Source: Phycisphaerales bacterium (GTDB lineage Bacteria; Planctomycetota; Phycisphaerae; Phycisphaerales; UBA1924). From it: a DNA stretch of 13,371 nt. Positions 5,615 to 10,634 of the stretch are shown in pieces. Below the pieces are notes generated by a model. The model ran no database searches. It was given only the letters and a program-made list of their open reading frames with translations, and was not told the DNA's origin. Within the stretch, counting starts at the first letter, position 1. Every line of letters begins with the position of its first letter. A program made the position numbers and the translations under genes. The stretch spans positions 1 to 13,371 of the forward strand of contig JAUXUZ010000546.1 in assembly GCA_030680655.1 (NCBI GenBank), in the 5' to 3' direction.

Positions 5615-6745
5615 TCAGGCACCCGCGCGTTCGGCCAGGATCTCCGACAACTCATCGGCCTGATGGTCGGCGTGATAGCTCGAACGCACCAACGGCCCGC
5701 TCTCAACCACGCGGAACCCCATCCCCAGCCCCTCGGCCTTGTACGCCGCGAACCGCTCGGGCGTTACGAAACGGTCGATCGGAAGGTGGTTGCGCGTCGG
5801 CTGCAGGTACTGCCCGATCGTCAGGATGTCGCAGCGCCCGCGCGGGGTTGCGGTCTTCTCCAGCAGATCGGCCATGAACCCCCCCACTTCCTCGTCGCGC
5901 TCGCCGATGCCGACCATAATGCCGGTCTTGGCGACCAGCCCCTGCTCCTTCACGCGGCGCAGCAGCTCGAGCGAGCGATCGAACTTCGCGCTGGGGCGCA
6001 CCGCCGGGTACATGCGCCGGATCGTCTCGAGGTTGTGGTTGATGATGTGCGGGCGCGCATCGATCACCATTTGCAGCGCGGCCCAGTTCCCCTCGAAGTC
6101 GGGGATCAGCACCTCGATGCTCAGGCCGGGGCAGGCGTCGCGCGTGCGCTGGATCGTCTCCGCCCAGATCGCGGCACCGCCGTCTGCCAGTTCATCGCGG
6201 TTCACGCTGGTGATGACGATGTGCTTGAGGCCCGAGCCCAGCTGCATGGTGCGAAGGCTCTCGGCCACACGCCGCGGCTCATCGGTATCGAGCACCGGCG
6301 GCCGACCGGTCTTGACGTTGCAGAAACCGCACGCCCGCGTGCACGTATCTCCCAGAATCATGATCGTCGCCACGCCGCGCGACCAGCACTCTCCCATGTT
6401 CGGGCACCCGGCCTCCTGGCACACCGTCACCAACCGTGCCGAGGCGAGGTTCGCTTTGAGACGCTCATACTCGGGGCCGCCGGGCACCTTCGCCTTCAGC
6501 CACGGCGGCTTCCGCCGCGGCTGCATGTGCTCGACACCCCCCGCGTTGTTCAAGACCATTCCCGAGAGGCTGAACTTGGGGGGGTCGATGGCCCGAAGCG
6601 GGTCCCCGCCCGCCGGCCGCGGGTGCCTGGCCAGCGTGCGGCGGATTCCAAGGTCCGCTGCCTCGCTCAGCGATTGAAGCGCAGGTGCGGCGACTGGCGC
6701 GGTGGCGTCGGTCGTCTCAGAGAGTGAGGGGAACTGTTCGGGCAT
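5615..6745 (-). CDS. lipA: Lipoyl synthase (LipA), radical SAM enzyme
   Basis: LipA inserts two sulfur atoms into octanoyl groups on the E2 and H-protein lipoyl domains, using a sacrificial auxiliary iron-sulfur cluster. From the ATG at 6745 the product is 376 aa. Auxiliary-cluster cysteines are C109, C114 and C120 (CQEAGCPNMGEC). The radical-SAM cysteines are C135, C139 and C142 (CTRACGFC). The C-terminal RSSY motif that supplies the serine ligand is at 354-357. All required residues are present. The protein has an N-terminal extension of roughly 40 residues compared with E. coli LipA, Ala/Thr-rich at the start; a TTG at 6769 would add 8 more. No clear Shine-Dalgarno is seen. lipB is not adjacent. 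The gene converges on rpmH and is divergent from the polysaccharide operon. Confidence 0.95.
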   Translation of the reverse strand: MPEQFPSLSETTDATAPVAAPALQSLSEAADLGIRRTLARHPRPAGGDPLRAIDPPKFSLSGMVLNNAGGVEHMQPRRKPPWLKAKVPGGPEYERLKANLASARLVTVCQEAGCPNMGECWSRGVATIMILGDTCTRACGFCNVKTGRPPVLDTDEPRRVAESLRTMQLGSGLKHIVITSVNRDELADGGAAIWAETIQRTRDACPGLSIEVLIPDFEGNWAALQMVIDARPHIINHNLETIRRMYPAVRPSAKFDRSLELLRRVKEQGLVAKTGIMVGIGERDEEVGGFMADLLEKTATPRGRCDILTIGQYLQPTRNHLPIDRFVTPERFAAYKAEGLGMGFRVVESGPLVRSSYHADHQADELSEILAERAGA

Positions 6746-7062
6746 CGGGTTTGAACTGTACGGCCCCAATTGGCGTAAGGGTCTACTCAGGGCCTTCGCC
6801 TTTCTAGCACGCGGCCAAAATGCGCAACTTTTGCGCGATCGAACGAAGGAGAGAAGCGTCCGAGATCCACGCGACAGCGACCGAGCAGAACCACCAACAA
6901 GTTGGGGACTGTTGGGGCTGTGTTCGCAAAAGAATGTGTGCTAACCTCTCTACCCGCCCATCCTGTGGGCCGATGGAGGAGAGTTCAGGCCCTGTTCGCC
7001 GATGGATAGGGTTGAGAAGCTGGTGAATCTACGCGGTCTATGACAGATTCAAGGAGTGGGCT
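6746..7062. other. 317-bp divergent regulatory region between lipA and the polysaccharide operon
   Basis: No credible gene is seen. It should hold the lipA promoter (minus) and the promoter of the export-protein operon (plus). For lipA, TTGCGC (complement of 6822-6827) and TAGAAA (complement of 6801-6806) are 15 bases apart. For the plus strand, a TG-extended -10-like GCTAAC at 6940-6945 is the best guess. Also present are the palindrome at 6822-6836, a small inverted repeat GCCCA/TGGGC at 6956-6970, and a direct repeat of GCCGATGGA at 6969-6977 and 6998-7006. Confidence 0.5.
6822..6836. promoter_or_regulatory. Palindrome GCGCAA-N3-TTGCGC, possible operator
   Basis: A perfect 6-bp inverted repeat with a 3-base spacer sits between divergent lipA and the polysaccharide operon and overlaps the best lipA -35 candidate. 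The symmetry and position suit a dimeric repressor or activator. No regulator gene is in view, so the assignment is tentative. Confidence 0.35.
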
Positions 7063-8580
7063 GTGAGCCATCCGTTCCCGAAGAAATGCGTCCTGATGAC
7101 CCCCCCGTACCGGCGTGCCGGACTCATCCTTTTGCTGGCGGGCCTTTCCGTCGGTATCGGCGGGTGTGAAACGGATTCGTTCATCGACCCCAGTAAGGTG
7201 GGCCGCTTTGAGCAGGTCCCCACGATCGTTCCGATCCTCGATCGGCTGAACGTCGTCGAGGGCGGCGACGCCGCGAACCCCAACCCGTACAGCCCCGTGA
7301 CCGCGGAAGACCTCCAGTCGGAGGCATCATCGTACCGGATGGGCCCGGGCGACGGCGTCGATGTGAAGATCCAAGACCTGATCGAGCTGCAGCGTGAGGA
7401 GAAGTTCGAGCGCCTCATCGACGACCGCGGGTTTATCGAACTGCCGAAGCTGGGCCCGGTCTTCATCTCGGGCCAGACCGGCGACGAGGCGAGCCAGACG
7501 ATCGCTCGCGCCCTGAAGAACAAGCGGATCCTCACCGAACCGATCGTGGATGTAAACGCGATCCAGCGCCGGAGGCAAACGTACAACATCATGGGCGGCG
7601 TGCTCAACCCGGGCAGCTACAACATCCCCCGCCCCGACTACCGCCTGCTCGAAGCGATGAGCAACGGCGGACGGTTCAGCGAGAACGTGCAGTGGGTCTA
7701 CGTCATCCGTACCGTGGCCCTGACAAACCCTGGTTCCGGCGCCACGCCGATGCCGGTCGCAGCCCCGCAGCGTCCGATGGACGCCCCGGGCAGCGCAGCG
7801 CCCGCGGCGCCGGCCCACAAAGAGAGCGTCATCGACTTGATCGATTCGCTCGGCAAGCCGGAGGAGAAACCGCCGGCGACTGGCAACCCCGGCGCGTTCG
7901 CGCAGCCGTCTGATGAAGGCACTGCGAAGCAACTGCCTGTGATCGATATCGACACGGCGGGCAAGCAGCCCGCCCCCTCAACCACCGGCCAACAGCCCGC
8001 GAGCGAGTGGCAGTTTGTCGACGGCCAGTGGGTCAAGGGTGCGCCGGGCCCATCAACAACCGGCGACCCCAGCGTGGGCGTGCTGAGCCAGCGTGTGATC
8101 CAGATCCCGATGCAGGCGCTGCTCAACGGCGCAGCTCAGTACAACGTCATCGTTCGACCGGGCGACACGATCCGCGTGCAGTCGCTCGCCGAGGGCATCG
8201 TCTACGTGCACGGCAACGTGAACAGGCCCGGCGTCTACAACCTGCCCCAGACGGGCAAGATGACGATCATCCGCGCCATCGCGTCGGCGAGCGACCTGAA
8301 CGACATCGGCATCCCCGAGCGTGTGGACATCACGCGCTACATCGGGCCCGAGCGCCAGGCCACCGTCCGCGTGAACTACCGCGCGATCGTTGAAGGAACA
8401 CAGCCCGACATCGTGCTCCGCGATGGTGACGTGATCAACGTCGGCACCAACTTCTGGGCGTTCCCGCTGTCGGTCATCCGCAACGGCTTCCGCGCCAACT
8501 ACGGCTTCAGCTTCACCCTCGACCGCAACTTCGGCTACGACGTCTTCGGCCCGCAGCAGACAAACGCAAACATCTTCTGA
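7063..8580 (+). CDS. Outer-membrane polysaccharide export lipoprotein (Wza/BexD type, SLBB domains)
   Basis: This protein likely forms the outer-membrane channel through which an extracellular polysaccharide leaves the cell (505 aa). The GTG at 7063 is chosen because AAGGAG lies 6 bases upstream (7051-7056). Residues 15-35 form a lipoprotein signal peptide with basic YRRAG, a hydrophobic core and lipobox IGGC, so Cys35 is the lipidated residue. A polysaccharide export (PES) domain spans about 90-165 (YRMGPGDGVDVKI...). A first SLBB domain is at about 172-222 (IMGGVLNPGSYNI). A Pro/Ala/Thr-rich linker of some 115 residues (223-340) follows, and then NVIVRPGDTIRV (361-372) and a second SLBB domain (376-440, VYVHGNVNRPGVYNLP). 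The C-terminal 40 residues are aromatic-rich. It is the first gene of an operon with the exosortase and TPR genes. Confidence 0.92.
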   Translation: MSHPFPKKCVLMTPPYRRAGLILLLAGLSVGIGGCETDSFIDPSKVGRFEQVPTIVPILDRLNVVEGGDAANPNPYSPVTAEDLQSEASSYRMGPGDGVDVKIQDLIELQREEKFERLIDDRGFIELPKLGPVFISGQTGDEASQTIARALKNKRILTEPIVDVNAIQRRRQTYNIMGGVLNPGSYNIPRPDYRLLEAMSNGGRFSENVQWVYVIRTVALTNPGSGATPMPVAAPQRPMDAPGSAAPAAPAHKESVIDLIDSLGKPEEKPPATGNPGAFAQPSDEGTAKQLPVIDIDTAGKQPAPSTTGQQPASEWQFVDGQWVKGAPGPSTTGDPSVGVLSQRVIQIPMQALLNGAAQYNVIVRPGDTIRVQSLAEGIVYVHGNVNRPGVYNLPQTGKMTIIRAIASASDLNDIGIPERVDITRYIGPERQATVRVNYRAIVEGTQPDIVLRDGDVINVGTNFWAFPLSVIRNGFRANYGFSFTLDRNFGYDVFGPQQTNANIF

Positions 8581-8640
8581 TCGCTTCTCTGTACAGCAAA
8601 CGGGCGGTCCTCTGGCCACGGCTGGCCCACTGTTTCCCGA

Positions 8641-8708
8641 TCGGTCGCGTTGACCGACCACCGGCACGGAGGCCGGGTTTCACTGGATGGATCGGTCGGA
8701 GCGACCGA
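8641..8708 (+). promoter_or_regulatory. Three tandem hairpins in the export gene-exosortase spacer
   Basis: Within the 173-bp spacer three stems follow one another. TCGGTC/GACCGA is at 8641-8657 (5-base loop). CCGGC/GCCGG is at 8661-8676 (6-base loop) and is followed by GTTT. TCGGTCG/CGACCGA is at 8692-8708 (3-base loop). The outer two share the same stem sequence, so they could also pair with each other. The last ends about 32 bases before the exosortase ribosome-binding site. An attenuator, an RNA-processing site or paired operators are possible. Only the folds are seen. Confidence 0.4.
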
Positions 8709-8753
8709 ACGGGCAGGGCCCGGCGGGCGTACTTGCGACCGGAGCGTGAGACA

Positions 8754-10598
8754 ATGACCTCCCTTGCAGGGACAAATTTGAGCGCCGTCTTTGTCGGCGC
8801 CGCGGGCAAGCACCCCGGCGGTGCGCCGTCGCTGCTCACCACGCAGAGGGCGGTGGCGGTGATGCTGCTGACAGCGGCCGTCGTGTGGGCGTTCTGGCAC
8901 TTCTTCCACACCCAGCACCTCTTCAGCAGCAAGGGCCAGGACTGGTCCCACGCCTACCTGGTGCCGGTGATCAGCGGCTTCCTGATCTGGCAGAACCGGC
9001 GTGAGATCGTGGCAACGAAGGCCCAGATCTTCTGGCCGGGCCTGATCCCGCTGGTGATGAGCGTCCCGTGCTACTTGCTCTTCCAGCTCGGCTCGCTCGC
9101 GACGCACATGGGCCAGGGGTGGGCGATGATCCTGGCCGTGTTCGGGCTCACGCTGCTGCTCACCGGGCCGCGGATGATGACGCTGCTCTTCCTGCCGATC
9201 TGCTACCTGGCCTTCGGTGTGACAGTGGCCGAGATGGTGATGATCAAGCTGACGTTTGTCCTGCAGGGCATCGCCGCCCAGGGCGGCTGGATCGCGCTGA
9301 ACTTGCTGGGGTTGCACACGGATCTGAGCGGCAACACGCTGACGGTGTGGGACAAGGCCGGAAACTCGCACCCTTTGAACATCGCCGAGGCCTGCAGCGG
9401 CATGCGGATGGTGATCGCCTTCGCGGCCCTGGGCGTAGCCGTGGCGCTCGCCACGCTCAAGCACTGGTGGCAGCGGATCGCGCTGATCCAGCTCGGCCTG
9501 CCAGTCGCCGTGGGCATGAACATCGTGCGCGTCGCCGTGCTGGGGATCGCAACGCTCTACGACCCGGAGCTGGCCAAGGGCGAGGCCCACATGTTCATCG
9601 GGTTCGCGCTGCTGGTGGTCGCGTTCTTCGTGTTCATGGGCGTTGCCGAGTTGCTCAAGCGGACCGTTCATGAAACGCCACCAAAGAAGGGCGCTTCGCC
9701 GGCCGTGTACCGCGCCGGGCCGATCAACGTCCGGGGCTTGATGGTCCCGGCGTTCGTGACCGCGATGGTCCTTCTGCTGACGGTGGCGCTCGGCTTGACT
9801 TCAACGCTCCAGGCGATGGGCATCTTCCTGCAGAAGCAGAAGATCGAAGCGCCGGGAAACCGCAACGTCGCGGCCGTGCCGACCGAGACCGAGCACTGGA
9901 TCACCGCGGGCGAGTCCAACGCCCGGTTGAGCATCGAGTTTGTCGAGGAGCTCGGCACGAGCAACTATCTGATGCGCACGTACGAGCAGAAGCAGGCGGA
10001 GCCCGGCAAAGCAAAGGCGACCGTCCACCTGCACCTTGCCTACTACACCGGCATGGTCGACACCGTGCCGCACGTGGCGGACCGGTGCATGACGGCCGCC
10101 GGCATGCTGCCCGTCACGCTCGCGGAGGAACTGCAGGTGCAGCTTGATCAGTCCACCTGGCGCGTAGACGAGCGGGTGCCGGCCAACGCGTTGGGCCAGC
10201 TGGTCTACACGGGCCGGACGAGCCGCTACTCGGACGCGCCGAATCTGCGCGTGCGGCTGCCCAGGGGGATCGACGACCTGCGGATGCGGTTCTCGACGTT
10301 CGATCTGGGCGGGAATCAGCGGTCGGTCGCGGGCTATTTCTTCATGGCCAACGGCGGCTATACCCCAAGCCCCGAGGGCGTCCGCGTCCTGGCGTTCAAG
10401 CTGCAAGATGACTACGCCTACTACCTCAAGGTTCAGACGACCGTCAACGGGAGCATCGATTCGAAGCAGGCGGCAGCGCTGACGGGCCAGCTCCTGAGCG
10501 AGCTGCTCCCCGAGATCGCCCGCTGCGCCCCCGACTGGGTCGAGGTTGAGTCGGGCAACTATCCACCCGATAACCCCCGCAAGAGCAAGACCAGGTAA
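8754..10598 (+). CDS. Exosortase fused to an EpsI-like domain
   Basis: Exosortases are multi-pass inner-membrane cysteine proteases/transpeptidases that cut PEP-CTERM-type sorting tails. The ATG at 8754 is used, with GGAG 9 bases upstream (614 aa). The membrane core (about 33-302, eight or so segments) carries the Cys-Arg-His triad in its usual contexts: C214 in EACSGMRM, R259 in NIVRV and H279 in GEAHMFIGF. A further membrane helix (328-350) leads into an extracytoplasmic domain (about 350-605). Its VPHVADRC (438-445) resembles the PHxPexC motif of EpsI (DUF3485), the exosortase-associated protein implicated in polysaccharide export. The fusion suggests that sorting and polysaccharide assembly are coupled. 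I cannot assign the exosortase subfamily. It lies 173 bp after the export lipoprotein gene and 36 bp before the TPR gene, in a likely operon. Confidence 0.88.
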   Translation: MTSLAGTNLSAVFVGAAGKHPGGAPSLLTTQRAVAVMLLTAAVVWAFWHFFHTQHLFSSKGQDWSHAYLVPVISGFLIWQNRREIVATKAQIFWPGLIPLVMSVPCYLLFQLGSLATHMGQGWAMILAVFGLTLLLTGPRMMTLLFLPICYLAFGVTVAEMVMIKLTFVLQGIAAQGGWIALNLLGLHTDLSGNTLTVWDKAGNSHPLNIAEACSGMRMVIAFAALGVAVALATLKHWWQRIALIQLGLPVAVGMNIVRVAVLGIATLYDPELAKGEAHMFIGFALLVVAFFVFMGVAELLKRTVHETPPKKGASPAVYRAGPINVRGLMVPAFVTAMVLLLTVALGLTSTLQAMGIFLQKQKIEAPGNRNVAAVPTETEHWITAGESNARLSIEFVEELGTSNYLMRTYEQKQAEPGKAKATVHLHLAYYTGMVDTVPHVADRCMTAAGMLPVTLAEELQVQLDQSTWRVDERVPANALGQLVYTGRTSRYSDAPNLRVRLPRGIDDLRMRFSTFDLGGNQRSVAGYFFMANGGYTPSPEGVRVLAFKLQDDYAYYLKVQTTVNGSIDSKQAAALTGQLLSELLPEIARCAPDWVEVESGNYPPDNPRKSKTR

Positions 10599-10601
10599 CG
10601 C

Positions 10602-10621
10602 TCCAGCGCACCGGCGCTGGA
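10602..10621 (+). promoter_or_regulatory. Intercistronic hairpin before the TPR gene
   Basis: TCCAGCGC and GCGCTGGA form a perfect 8-bp stem with loop ACCG in the 36-bp gap after the exosortase stop. The stem ends one base before the GAGG ribosome-binding site (10623-10626) of the next gene. No U-tract follows, so it is not a terminator. It could protect mRNA ends or tune translation of the TPR gene. Confidence 0.5.
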
Positions 10622-10634
10622 CGAGGATGAACAC

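Noticed and set aside
5663..6727. Plus-strand frames opposite lipA
   Set aside because: The minus strand encodes an intact radical-SAM lipoyl synthase with all cluster cysteines. The plus frames are shadows.
6820..7026. Small Cys-containing open frame upstream of the export-protein gene
   Set aside because: It has no ribosome-binding site and no family resemblance, and lies in what should be promoter/leader DNA.
8535..9671. Long antisense open frame opposite the exosortase (378 codons)
   Set aside because: Its composition (His/Gln/Arg/Asp-rich, no domains) is that of a shadow frame in GC-rich DNA. The plus strand carries the exosortase triad and a good ribosome-binding site.
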